DNA from: Hexactinellida sp. DTS-2022
Taxonomy: Eukaryota; Porifera; Hexactinellida
Assembly (NCBI GenBank): GCA_028753945.1
Contig: JAPNXP010000001.1
Coordinates: forward strand, 13,010,501 to 13,074,500
Reading direction: 5' to 3'
Length of the DNA: 64,000 nucleotides
Position numbers and translations under genes: made by a program. Below, in pieces: positions 31,485-40,912 of the stretch. Each line of letters begins with the position of its first letter. Position 1 is the stretch's first letter. The notes beneath the pieces are model-generated. The model made no database searches. It was not told the DNA's origin and was given only the letters and a program-made list of their open reading frames with translations.

Positions 31485-34400
31485 ATGGCAATCGAAGAGC
31501 TATCTGCCTTAACGGAACTAACCAACAAATTAACATCCGAAGAAATAATACGAATCAAGAATGAAATCGGTATCCCAGAAGGATTGTGTGAAGATATAAC
31601 TCAAAAATCGAATTTCCTAATCGCAATGAAACAATGGAAAGGTAGAGACGCCTACAAGTTCTATCTGGCTCTACAGCACATCCGACCCGACTTGTCAGCA
31701 ATAGCTTGTGAAGTGAAGTGGCTATGCGACTCATCCCCAGGAGAAACCGAATTCCAAGAGGAGGAACTGTCAATCAAAACTCTAATCAATCTACTGAGAG
31801 ATGAAATCCCTATGGATAAATGGACGTTAATATACATAACTCTGATAAATGAACCAATTGAGAATATCAGTTTTGAAATGGCCATGAACAAACTGTTGGA
31901 AAACGGATTTATTCAGAAAGACCTGAAAGAACTAACAAGGATCCTGGTGGGAATCCAAAGAAATGACGTGGTTGTACAATTGAAGGTCTACATTACTTTA
32001 TTCTCGAAAATGCAGGAAGGGGAGTTTGAAAGCAAATTCAAAAAGGAAATCGACAAACAAGCAAAAGAACTGGAACAATGGGAAATGAAACTAAGAGCGT
32101 TTGCAAAATTACAATTCGAGAATATTAAACAAATGATTGGAAAGGATAAATTGGTGAGCCTGGAAAGCGTATTTGTTGATTTGACAATTTTAAAAGAGGA
32201 ACCCAGAGAAATAAACATGGAGGATGAAACGACCTATAATGAAATTGCATACCTCAGAAAAATTGCAAATAAGGAGGTAGAAATAACGCCTGTCGATTTT
32301 ACAGAAGAATTATTAGCGTTTGATGCTGCAAAGCCTGAAATTTGGTGCATAATCGGGAATCCGGGATGCGGTAAGACATTCTTGTCAAAGAGAACTGCTC
32401 TCAGATTCAGTCACAAAGAATTAGTCGGAATTCGATACTCAATCTCGATTCCCTGTCGCGACACTAACTGGCACTCAATAGAGTCGACACGATATGATGA
32501 TGCAGCAGAAATTGAGTCAGAATTCATCACAAAATGGCTTTGTTTAGGCTTGCCAAATGGCGCCAATTGGTCAAGGGACCTAGCTAAACACCTGGCAGGG
32601 TCAGATGGTGATGGCCTCACATTGATAATAGACGGGCTGGATGAATTTACCAAAAAGATACCTTTCGGATGCACATTCTTATGTTCGTTATTAACACGAA
32701 AATCGCTAACAAAATCAACGATAATTCTAACAACGCGACCTGGGGCTTGGACCGTCATATCCTCTACAAACGAACTGATCATAGACCGCTATTATCAGGT
32801 GCTGGGCTTCTCGCCAGAAAACAGGGACCTATATTTCCAAAAACAGATTACAAGCGAACGCAAACTGAGGGAATGCTTTAACCTAATGGAGCGACATGAC
32901 GAAATGAAACAGCTCTCTCTAATCCCTGTAAACGCATCGTTGTTCGCGGCACTATTGAAAGGAGAGGATTCTACCTCCATTAATACGCTAACAAAGCTCT
33001 ACTACGAATTAGTACTGTATATGATAAGGAGAGAACTACTAAGAATGGGCCTAAAGGAGTACTCTCGAGTCTCACGCATTTCAAACCTCCACACAGACAT
33101 ACTAGCCTGCCTGCATAGAATAGGATTCATAGCAATCCTCGGAGTGGCAAACAGAGATCTGGTATCGGAAGAGACAGTAACTCTCAATTTGGGACAGGAA
33201 GAATACCCATGCCAGTGCTTAGGTCTAGCTCACGAGCACTACCGAAAGGAATCCGTCGGACTTATGAAACAAGTGTGGACATTTGTCCACCTGACTATGC
33301 AGGAGTTCGTATCTGCCCTCTATTTGGAACACACTAGCTGGATTAAGCAGTGCTACAGTGTTAGGTATATTTCCCACTCCGAGGCCAACTTATCTCTATT
33401 CCGAATGGTAGTCAGGTTCCTCTGTGGACTCCTGTCTGATAAGGCAGCCGCTCTTCTTTCCATCCTATACAGGTACCTGACTCCTCAGCCCATTCAGATA
33501 ATCGATATGCCGATGAGCTATCAACTTAGGTACACTGGTTTGTATCACCATGAAGGTTGGAATCTATTTACCAAAATATATTTCCAATTAGCCTCAATTT
33601 TATTCGAGACTAACTCAGATTCAATTCCTTTTTGGTTCAATAACTTCAAACAACATTTTCCGATGCCAGTGTACCTGTATGTACTAGAATCCGTCTCTCC
33701 AAATGAATGGATTTGTTTTATTCAGACTCTCAAACTCGTTTGTCGAATTCAACTCATTTATATCGACACTACTCATATCAATCCGACTCAATTCCACTCT
33801 TTGATCCAGGAAATGGGAATCTGTTCCATTAATTTATTAGCATTGCGCTTCTATCAGAAAGATTCCACTACAGTCCTATCGTATACCGAAACAATTAGAG
33901 AGATAGGAATTAAGTCTGACACTAAAATTAGTATTGAGCTATCCGTCTGTAATTTCAGTGCTGAGACAGATGTTATTCTCTTTCCTACGCCAACCAATCA
34001 GATTACCGACAGCTTGAGACTAGCTGTGAATAAATATTCACATAAAGCTCTTCAGGAATTAACCAATCTATTCTCTGCTATTCAATGCTTATTTGTTAGG
34101 GAATCTGAAACTAATTACGTCACTATGGTACCAGCTCTGTGTCAGGTGACACAATTAAGAGTATTACACCTCTATAAGATTCCTTCTAAAAACATTCCTA
34201 GCTTAACAGCTGTGCTACCTCAATTCTCTAAGCTACAAGAGATTGCATTCACTAATGCCTCACTGCTACCTGCAATTACTCATCTGTCAAATCTAACTTA
34301 TCTACAGATACGAGATTATACACCACAAGACACAACTCTCTGTGATTATTTGTTACAGATTATTAATGGGAACAGACGCTCATTAAGAGGAATGGAATTG

Positions 34401-34826
34401 TGGAATTTGCACGATATTGGATTGAATAATTGGAGTTTGCTTCTCAATTGTTTGCAACTTTGCACTAATTTAGTTCAGCTAAAGCTATGGCGAATTAATC
34501 TACCATTTAATGACGTCACTCACTGGAGTAGCGCTGTTAAACAAATGAAGTCTTTAGTTGAGTTGGAATTACAGTGGGTCTCCCTCTCTGACACAGGATT
34601 ATTATCTCTCTGTGAAGGCCTGATATACCATCCTGCTATTAGAAGTCTAGAGCTAGGAGGCTGTAAGCTGAGTTCTCTATCCTGTGAGCCTCTAGCTAAC
34701 CTAATACCAACTGTCTCACAGCTGGAGACACTGAGAGTCGATGGACTATCTGAACCTGACAGAGATCCTATCTCATTACTCAAGGAAACAGCTGATGAGT
34801 TTGGTATTGAGCTTCAGCTGCGGTAA
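31485..34826 (+). CDS. NLR immune-receptor-like protein A (death-fold-like, NACHT, LRR)
   Basis: A single exon of 1113 residues. The ATG at 31485 is chosen because it aligns exactly with the start of the paralogue at 53564; the frame upstream has only a TTG. Residues about 1-90 and 100-200 look like two helical death-fold-type domains (WKGRDAYKFYLAL, then ELTRILVGIQRNDVV, a DED/CARD-like pattern). A charged helix follows. The NACHT ATPase has Walker A GNPGCGKT at 291-298, Walker B LIIDGLDEF around D383, and TTRPGAW near 420. The helical region has VHLTMQEF at about 601. C-terminal leucine-rich repeats occupy about 870-1110. Family role: cytosolic sensing of microbial or danger signals and oligomerisation. 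Ligand and partners are unknown. It may be expressed from the upstream mini-exon module. Confidence 0.9.
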   Translation: MAIEELSALTELTNKLTSEEIIRIKNEIGIPEGLCEDITQKSNFLIAMKQWKGRDAYKFYLALQHIRPDLSAIACEVKWLCDSSPGETEFQEEELSIKTLINLLRDEIPMDKWTLIYITLINEPIENISFEMAMNKLLENGFIQKDLKELTRILVGIQRNDVVVQLKVYITLFSKMQEGEFESKFKKEIDKQAKELEQWEMKLRAFAKLQFENIKQMIGKDKLVSLESVFVDLTILKEEPREINMEDETTYNEIAYLRKIANKEVEITPVDFTEELLAFDAAKPEIWCIIGNPGCGKTFLSKRTALRFSHKELVGIRYSISIPCRDTNWHSIESTRYDDAAEIESEFITKWLCLGLPNGANWSRDLAKHLAGSDGDGLTLIIDGLDEFTKKIPFGCTFLCSLLTRKSLTKSTIILTTRPGAWTVISSTNELIIDRYYQVLGFSPENRDLYFQKQITSERKLRECFNLMERHDEMKQLSLIPVNASLFAALLKGEDSTSINTLTKLYYELVLYMIRRELLRMGLKEYSRVSRISNLHTDILACLHRIGFIAILGVANRDLVSEETVTLNLGQEEYPCQCLGLAHEHYRKESVGLMKQVWTFVHLTMQEFVSALYLEHTSWIKQCYSVRYISHSEANLSLFRMVVRFLCGLLSDKAAALLSILYRYLTPQPIQIIDMPMSYQLRYTGLYHHEGWNLFTKIYFQLASILFETNSDSIPFWFNNFKQHFPMPVYLYVLESVSPNEWICFIQTLKLVCRIQLIYIDTTHINPTQFHSLIQEMGICSINLLALRFYQKDSTTVLSYTETIREIGIKSDTKISIELSVCNFSAETDVILFPTPTNQITDSLRLAVNKYSHKALQELTNLFSAIQCLFVRESETNYVTMVPALCQVTQLRVLHLYKIPSKNIPSLTAVLPQFSKLQEIAFTNASLLPAITHLSNLTYLQIRDYTPQDTTLCDYLLQIINGNRRSLRGMELWNLHDIGLNNWSLLLNCLQLCTNLVQLKLWRINLPFNDVTHWSSAVKQMKSLVELELQWVSLSDTGLLSLCEGLIYHPAIRSLELGGCKLSSLSCEPLANLIPTVSQLETLRVDGLSEPDRDPISLLKETADEFGIELQLR

Positions 34827-34879
34827 CTTCTCATCTCTGCTAATAAGGTTTGTATTCACTTTATTATCTGTTAATAATG

Positions 34880-35000
34880 TCTACCCCGCATAATCGGGTC
34901 ACTTTGGTCCGAGGATAATTGACAAGATTAAGCGGAGAAATCGATAAACCGAAAGTATATTATTTAGAGGTTCTTTATTTATTGTATGCAGTCATACACG
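34880..35000. mobile_element. ACTCCGC-type MITE remnant in NLR 3' flank
   Basis: CTACCCCGCATAATCGGGTC and a later ATTAAGCGGAG form a short degenerate inverted pair. The same remnant follows the second NLR gene near 56955, so it predates the duplication. Confidence 0.45.
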
Positions 35001-35337
35001 TAATATCCTATAGTATAGACCTTATTATACGTACATCTTTTATTGGATAAGTATTACGTATAATACGCATAATGTAATACGTTTTATACATATACCATAA
35101 TTAATATCCCGCTCTTTGAATTTGCTTTGAGCAACTTTCGGTTTATTGATATTCTTTTTTTTAAAATCGACTCATAGTTTAGCCTGTATGTACAAATTTG
35201 ATTATTTGCTGTCTCTTGTATTTACAACAATATTTATAAATATACTACTCAATTTATTTTGAAAACATCCCTGTTTCCCTGGTTGTTCATAGATTTAGTG
35301 TATAATACGTACTGATGGATAGCGTATTGCGTTATAA

Positions 35338-35700
35338 TTAAGATTGAAACCGCTCGAACCGAATATCAGTATTCATGAATAGCCCTACCGAATACGAATA
35401 CTGATAATATTCGTTTACATCAACCGAATACCAGAGAATTATCCAGGTGCACGATACGCTCCTTTTTGGAGTATTATTAGGAAAAATAGCTATTAGGAGC
35501 GCGAAAAATAGGAATCTTCTCATATACCGTAACATTAATTTGTGTTCTAAGCGTAATTACAAATGGCTGTATAAGACACTGTCGAAAACGAACACTGTTA
35601 GTTTTCGGTCGGGAGATCTAATCAGGTTGGAAACAAAATATCGACTATTCGGCAAATAATATTCGGTTCAACCAAATATATCAGTATTCGGTCTTAGGTT
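35338..35700. mobile_element. hAT MITE, relative of 1747-2120
   Basis: The left end GATTGAAACCGCTCGAAC and internal TACCGAATACGAATACTG phrases match the 1747-2120 element. The termini have decayed and no clean 8-bp duplication is visible. Confidence 0.5.
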
Positions 35701-35861
35701 ATACGTAAACTAACTGCCAAATTTAGACTCAAATAATATAATTTTGATCCAATTACACGAACATTTTTGTATCATTAGCTTCTAGTTGCATAATTTTCTT
35801 CCTAAACAAGACGGTTGACTTCATTAACCACTAAAGTATTTGTTTCCATCATCATTATCCA

Positions 35862-36225
35862 TGTAACTGTTTATATAGTTTGCTGTTGTTTACAACATTC
35901 TATACCGAATTTCCATTTGACTCTGAGTGATATTTAACTTCCACTAACAGTTCTATAAGAGTCATTAACCACTGCATCTATATTTACCTAACAACTGCTA
36001 TACAGATAGTTATTAGCCACTTGGTTAACCACTCCCTCTGTTTGATACCTTCTCTGTCTCCTCTAGACTACATCTCGTATTCCTCTCCTCTCCAGTCTCC
36101 CTCTCGTTCTCATCTGTTTATTCGTATTTGGAACTAACTTTAGTGTTTATTTGTGTATTCTCTTGTTTGTATTTATCAATAAACACTCTCTCAATTGAAT
36201 TGTGTTCGATTTTACTGAGTCTACA
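35862..36225 (+). repeat. LTR-like block (possible solo LTR), copy A
   Basis: About 364 bp running from TGTAACTG to GTCTACA, with AATAAA near 36179 followed by CTCTCTCAATTG. The TG..CA ends and a polyadenylation signal near the 3' end suggest a solo LTR, but no target duplication is visible. It could instead be a 3' exon of the NLR transcript, since it follows both NLR genes. Confidence 0.4.
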
Positions 36226-38008
36226 GTATATTAATTACTAGCATAAGTGTACTTCAGTGGTTCAGAACCTGAAGGCATGGAACCCTTAAGTATACACGAA
36301 AGGCTGTAGGGTGTCCACAATATGTATTACAGTTAATGGGAGGGATCCACAGAATGACTATAAGGGAGCACTTTTGGAAAATGTTGGGAATCTCTACTGT
36401 AATCACCCACATTATAATACTCACTCATCTATTGAGTTGATAGAAACTAATCAGTGTTTAGGGATTAGAAGCGAAATATTACATTAACTCGCTAACTCTA
36501 ATTTGCAGCATGACAATTGGTAGCACTTCCCATAGCTCGATACAAATCCAATTCTAACCCAATTTTTATTATTCGTAACAGCGACGTTAGTCACGAGAGC
36601 TCATGTGTGGAATCTGAAGTTAATATAACAGCTGTTTCTCTGGGAATAGGCAGAGCATTAATCGCTTCTCAAACTTGGAAAGCGGAGCGAACCTAAATTC
36701 AATTGTAGCCAGCTTCCGTCTTCATAATTGAGCGCTCTTTTTCGATTCCTTTTTACTATCAATTAGGGGCAATATACGTTTGAAAGAATATATGAAAAGG
36801 TTTCTACCATGTGAAATATCAATTAATGCACTCATACTGTATTTGCCAACCTATGACAGCTAATTTCCCTAATTTACATACTACTTTAATTTCTAAGGTT
36901 TCGCTCACTCGGTGTTTATATGAATGCCTAACATTAAATTGAGAAATGGTTTACACTGCCTGACCATGATATACAGTCTGCTTACCCAATGCTTGCGTTG
37001 TTATTGGAATATTTCTAAAGTTGCTGGCTAATAATTGTGCGAGAGATCGTACATTTCCCAATTATCCAACTGATCAATAGAACTTTTCAAAAGTATTCGA
37101 TAACATAGGACTAAGATCCAGAAATTAGTTAAATGAACTTTACAATACGTCCAAGAAAACGAATTAATCTCCTTATTAGGCAGGATATGTAAACAGTAGT
37201 TCTAAATAGAAGTCCCTCCATCTTACGTTATTAAATTAGAAATGAAACGAATATTCGAAATGAAACCAAGGAATTATCCAAGAGAATGAGACGCTCCTTT
37301 TGGAGTATGATTTAGGAAGAAAAAAATATGAGCGGGAAAATTTGGAATCCTTTCCTATACTGTAACACTAATTTGTAATTTAGGTGTTTGAAAATTGTAT
37401 CAGACCAGGAATAGGAGCATATTTACAAATGGCATTGAATGAAAGATTATTCGAAATGCAACGAATGCATTTTCGAATAATCGATCTTTGAGATGCCAAA
37501 GGATTAAATCAAATTTAGACATTAATCAACTAGTTTAGGTCGGAAAAATAGTTACGATCCCTCCAATCAATACAAAATAAATATATTGTATTGTTATTGT
37601 ATAAAGAAAATCTATAATTACAGCTGTGCCGATATAATTTTGAGAAGGAGACACTATTAATAAATCTACGAAAATATAGTGCCTCCAAAGGATCTGTTCC
37701 CGGCACAGCTGTAATCTTAGATTTTGTGTATTACAAAATGGCAAAAACGTGATGTTGGGATATACGTTAATGTTTCTTTACATAATCAACAATTTTTTCT
37801 GCATACCTAGATTCAGTATGAGCTCACCCATGCGTCTAAATTAATCAATTAAAATTGACACTTTTGTAGTATCTCTCGATTCTCGGATGTCTAAAAATTT
37901 TTAGTTCAAGTTTACGAGCCTGGTTGACCTGGCCGTACTATCAAGTTCCAGAAACCAGAGTATTAAATAAAATACAACCAAGATATATTTGAAAAGGCAT
38001 GTGTTTGG
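36226..38008. other. Non-coding duplicated spacer
   Basis: Aligns with 59195-60960 in copy B. It contains a hAT-like end near 36252 (CAGTGGTTCAGAACCTG) and TATTCG-rich MITE sequence at 37235-37500. No gene. Confidence 0.5.
37607..37727. mobile_element. Short palindromic MITE, copy A
   Basis: Inverted arms AATTACAGCTGTGCCG and CGGCACAGCTGTAAT lie within AAAATCT..AGATTTT. It is shared with 60609-60731, so it is older than the duplication. Confidence 0.65.
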
Positions 38009-38082
38009 AATACAAGCTAGGGCCGAAGGCCCGAGTGCGAGTTGTAAGAACGCGCGTAGAGCGGACGAGCAGCTTGCAAAAA
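38009..38082 (-). repeat. 70-bp GC-rich hairpin element
   Basis: AATACAAGC at one end and AGCTTG at the other enclose GGGCCGAAGGCCC and GCGGACGAGCAGC. An inverted copy with cleaner ends (AATACAAGC/GCTTGTATT) lies at 45048-45117, and a diverged part at about 61440-61490. Confidence 0.55.
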
Positions 38083-38236
38083 CTAAGTTAGTAAGAAAGT
38101 GAAAAGGTTTATTAAATAAATATGAAAATAGAGAAAGTACAGATAACAGAGTAGCTATACGAGTATTGGAATATAAGAGAGTCCATGGTTAGTGGTTAGC
38201 CTATACTGAGTATACAACAGCAGATAGCTGCACAGC

Positions 38237-39253
38237 CTACAGATGGGTATCTGCTATAGAGATACGTCTCTTGGAGAACACCTCTGCCCGAGAGCCCTCG
38301 GACCGAGTGTAGGAGTCCCCCTCTCCCTCCCCTGCCTCCAGCGTGTACAGGAGATCCTCAATCTCCGGGTCCTCCGAGTGCACAGCGCTGCTAGGCGCTA
38401 CCTCAGAGGGAGGGTAGCTGTCCCCGACAACCGAGGAGGCAAATGGAATGCTGGGGTTCGCGTATATCTTATCTTCCATGTAGCTAGGCGGCCCCATAGC
38501 CTGGGAGACATCGACATTCATTGGAGAGACAGGGGTCAGAGCGGTGTTCATCTCACTCACGTCTTCCTGTGGGTAATACGACTTCTTGCGGGCCACAACG
38601 AATATGTACACAACGCTCACTCCATACACAACCACAATATACACAGCTAGCGCTACCTGTGCCAGCATGGCTGCTATTAGGATGTACAGCGGTCCCGCTA
38701 TAAGGTGGATAGCAGAGAAGAGCCATGCTACGCCTATCAACAGGAACAGCAGGAGCAGCTTGAATATCTCTCTGGTATTCTGAGAGGTGAAATATATGTC
38801 GTCATACTTGAGATCCTCGTTACTGGAGGTGCCAGTCAACAGGAACAGCAAGCAAACACCGACTATAGAGAGAGCCAACAGGCCTACGATAGGAATAACA
38901 GTTGTGACTATGGATACCGACAAAAGAGGGATAAAGCATAGGTCCCCGTTAGCATGCACATCTCCATACACCAGTGCCCATTCATGTCCCTGTACGAACC
39001 GAACTATCAACAGAGTCAGTAGCACTACAATCCCTGGAGTCAACCATGCAAAGATACACAGGTGTGTATATACAGCTAGGGATACCAGTGGTATGAACCC
39101 TCTCCCAGCAAGAAGACTGAGTCTGACATACGACTGGTCTCGTGTGGAGGGACACACGGACAGTACGGTATAGGTAACATGGTATCCACGGCATACCATG
39201 GTTGTCAGGTTACCCTCCTGATGAGCCCTGATATGTGAGAATACCGCTCTCAT
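38237..39253 (-). CDS. Adhesion-GPCR-like membrane protein, C-terminal part
   Basis: An open frame of 338 residues on the minus strand. Hydrophobic segments lie at about 52-86, 107-140, 163-185 and 188-222, with no TM1-TM2. FAWLTPGIVVLLTL resembles TM4 of adhesion/secretin receptors, and IGVAWLFSAIH resembles TM6. The tail of about 115 residues is acidic and Ser/Pro-rich (PPSYMEDK, EDPEIEDLL), consistent with a cytoplasmic C-terminus. No GPS domain or ectodomain is encoded here, so this is either the last exon of a larger gene or a 5'-truncated copy. The codon before the first Met follows a possible AG acceptor. A polyadenylation signal (AATAAA on the minus strand, 38108-38113) lies 123 bp past the stop. 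Its partner in copy B is a pseudogene. Confidence 0.65.
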   Translation of the reverse strand: MRAVFSHIRAHQEGNLTTMVCRGYHVTYTVLSVCPSTRDQSYVRLSLLAGRGFIPLVSLAVYTHLCIFAWLTPGIVVLLTLLIVRFVQGHEWALVYGDVHANGDLCFIPLLSVSIVTTVIPIVGLLALSIVGVCLLFLLTGTSSNEDLKYDDIYFTSQNTREIFKLLLLFLLIGVAWLFSAIHLIAGPLYILIAAMLAQVALAVYIVVVYGVSVVYIFVVARKKSYYPQEDVSEMNTALTPVSPMNVDVSQAMGPPSYMEDKIYANPSIPFASSVVGDSYPPSEVAPSSAVHSEDPEIEDLLYTLEAGEGEGDSYTRSEGSRAEVFSKRRISIADTHL

Positions 39254-39351
39254 CGCATCCTATGCGTTGGGACCACAGGCTACAGTCTGCGAATGTGGTA
39301 CTATGGTTACAGTGAAATATGATAAATGCACTATTCCTATAATTAGTTACA

Positions 39352-39400
39352 TTTTGCATCTATTTATATAGTAAGATTGTTTAATGGCTCTGTCACAAAT
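39352..39400 (-). promoter_or_regulatory. TATA-containing block upstream of GPCR-like ORF
   Basis: On the minus strand TATATAAATAGATGCA lies about 110 bp before the ORF start. The same block, AGCCATTAAAC..TATATAAATAGATGCA, occurs in plus orientation at 40605-40645. It could be a promoter of the ORF or part of a degraded retroelement. Confidence 0.4.
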
Positions 39401-39469
39401 ATTCTCCGTATGTTTTTGGTTCGGTCGGACCAAAAACAACACGAACCAAATATTTCCTGACAGACCCAA

Positions 39470-40420
39470 GCTTGCTGGAAGGCTCTAAGCACGGTCTCCG
39501 TTTTGATCTTTGAGTGGTTGTAATTCTACATACCGAGTAAACATGTCTACAGTCAGTAGCACGTATCTATAACCATTGTCAGGACTGTCAATATCCATTG
39601 TAATCGCTTAGCGCGCGGGTCATATGCGGGACCCGCACCCGCCCCGCATCTATTAGTAATTGACCCGCACCCGCCCCGCAAATCCGACAATATAACAAAT
39701 GAACCCGCACCAACCCGCAACTAACACACATTAACCCGCGCTAACCCGCACCAACCGGCACCAAAACTCGTTGACCAGTATTATCGCTAGGATTATATAA
39801 TAGGGTGTAAACACTCGGAGCACAATGCGGGCACAAAAATATTTACATCATTAAGGAATAAAGAAGACGGAAATATGTTTTGGGCGGAAATTTGAACATA
39901 GAATTACGTGTTTATTATTCGGGAATACGAAATAATTCACCGTACAATTTGTTCGATCGCAAGACTTCTGCCATCTTAAGATTATATTGATCTTTAATTT
40001 TGTTTAGGAACTATAGAGGGGTACATTGTTACAATTAGTGGACACTGCACTCCCAAATAATCCTTAGCGAGAACTCTTGCGAAACCCGCGCTGACCCGCA
40101 TCAACCCGCAACAACCCGCAGTAAGAATCTCTGACCCGCACCCGCCCCGCATTACGATTCCGTGACCCGCACCCGACCCGCCACGCAAATATTCTGATTC
40201 TTTGACCCGCAAGAACCCGCGGGTTGCGGGTCCCGCAACCCGCATTTATTAACCCGCCCCGCGCAGTGCTCTAATAGGTACGCGACCGAATTACTTTCCT
40301 TTTAACTTTCTGGCAAAAGATACAACCGCGGCAAAACGCCTGGACTTCGTGTCTCATTCGTGGCCAAAAGTAGTTTCTCCTTAATGCTCTTAGTGTCTCG
40401 GCTTGGTCCAGGTGATGCTG
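39470..40420 (-). pseudogene. Ty3/gypsy-type integrase remnant, split by an insertion
   Basis: On the minus strand, 40276-40420 encodes an integrase-type HHCC zinc-binding motif: a His pair, then RRNYFWPRMRHEV and CRGCIFCQK. The start of the integrase core appears at 39480-39602 (GYRYVLLTVDMFTRYVEL, a typical first-Asp region). The two parts are separated by the GC-rich insertion at 39606-40274, and a two-base deletion relative to copy B shifts the frame near 39523. No reverse transcriptase or downstream Asp/Glu residues remain. It is a dead fragment of an LTR retrotransposon; the family call rests on motif recognition. Confidence 0.65.
39606..40274. mobile_element. GC-rich ACCCGC-repeat MITE
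   Basis: Both ends are dense in ACCCGC/GCGGGT phrases and converge towards an AT-rich centre. The right end reads GCGCAGTGCTCTAATAG. Termini are imperfect and no clean duplication is seen. It interrupts the integrase remnant, whose core starts again immediately to its left. Confidence 0.55.
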
Positions 40421-40604
40421 CGTATTGGTGACGTCATCGCTTCCTGGCGAAGATGCTTGAGGGTCACTATGCGGCCTCCGAAAGTAGGTTCTCCTCGACG
40501 AATTGAAGTTTGTGAGAAACTCTCCTCAGCTGTCCGCTACACACTCGTCCCACTCTAGGAATTCTGACTGCTCTCTTGATAATTGGGTATTCCATCTGCT
40601 CTCC

Positions 40605-40912
40605 AGCCATTAAACCGTCTTACTATATAAATAGATGCATGTGTTATGAGATGATGCCACGATCTAGTATGAGGCTAGTCGCTGTTCCGACCCCATCCCA
40701 CACTAGGGATGTTATGTGAGTGGTTTCGTCCCATTGCAGGGACTCATCAGGAGGGTAACCCTCGACCCTCCGCACTGCCGGCTGTGCCTCTCCGAGGTCC
40801 CCGCACTGCCCATGTGTCACTCATGGGTTACCAGCCCTACTCCCAGGCTTGCAGCCTCCGACCCATAGGCAGAGTGCCTCGTACTGCCATCCTACATAGG
40901 CTATCCAACTGA
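40605..40912 (+). pseudogene. Inverted partial copy of the GPCR-like 5' region
   Basis: A TATATAAATAG block (40605-40645) is followed about 110 bp later by TTGCAG-GGACTCATCAGGAGGGTAACC. The minus-strand GPCR-like locus has the same order: TATA block, then CAG-GGCTCATCAGGAGGGTAACC at about 39205-39228. Similarity stops soon after, and the open frame to 40912 is compositionally odd (Pro/Arg/Ser-rich) with no recognised domain. Probably a truncated inverted duplicate. Confidence 0.35.

Larger units (their letters stand above)
20690..39515. repeat. Segmental duplication, copy A
   Basis: Homologous blocks occur in the same order at 44240-63303: the TATA/mini-exon module, the AAGTATTTGAAGAACAA block, the GCAGCCGTTAAAAAGTTACC block, the NLR gene, the LTR-like block, and the GPCR-like gene. 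Homology ends near 39515 and 63303. Copies differ by transposon insertions and deletions. Confidence 0.8.

Noticed and set aside
35862-36225. Full LTR retrotransposon next to the NLR genes
   Set aside because: No internal pol or gag sequence, no second LTR and no target duplication; kept only as an LTR-like block.
38243-39194. Plus-strand and alternate-frame ORFs over the GPCR-like gene, and their equivalents at 61945-62519
   Set aside because: They overlap the minus-strand frame that has consistent membrane topology and typical receptor motifs; these are shadows.
39994-40245. Minus-strand Gly/Arg-rich ORF
   Set aside because: Translation of ACCCGC repeats in a GC-rich MITE.
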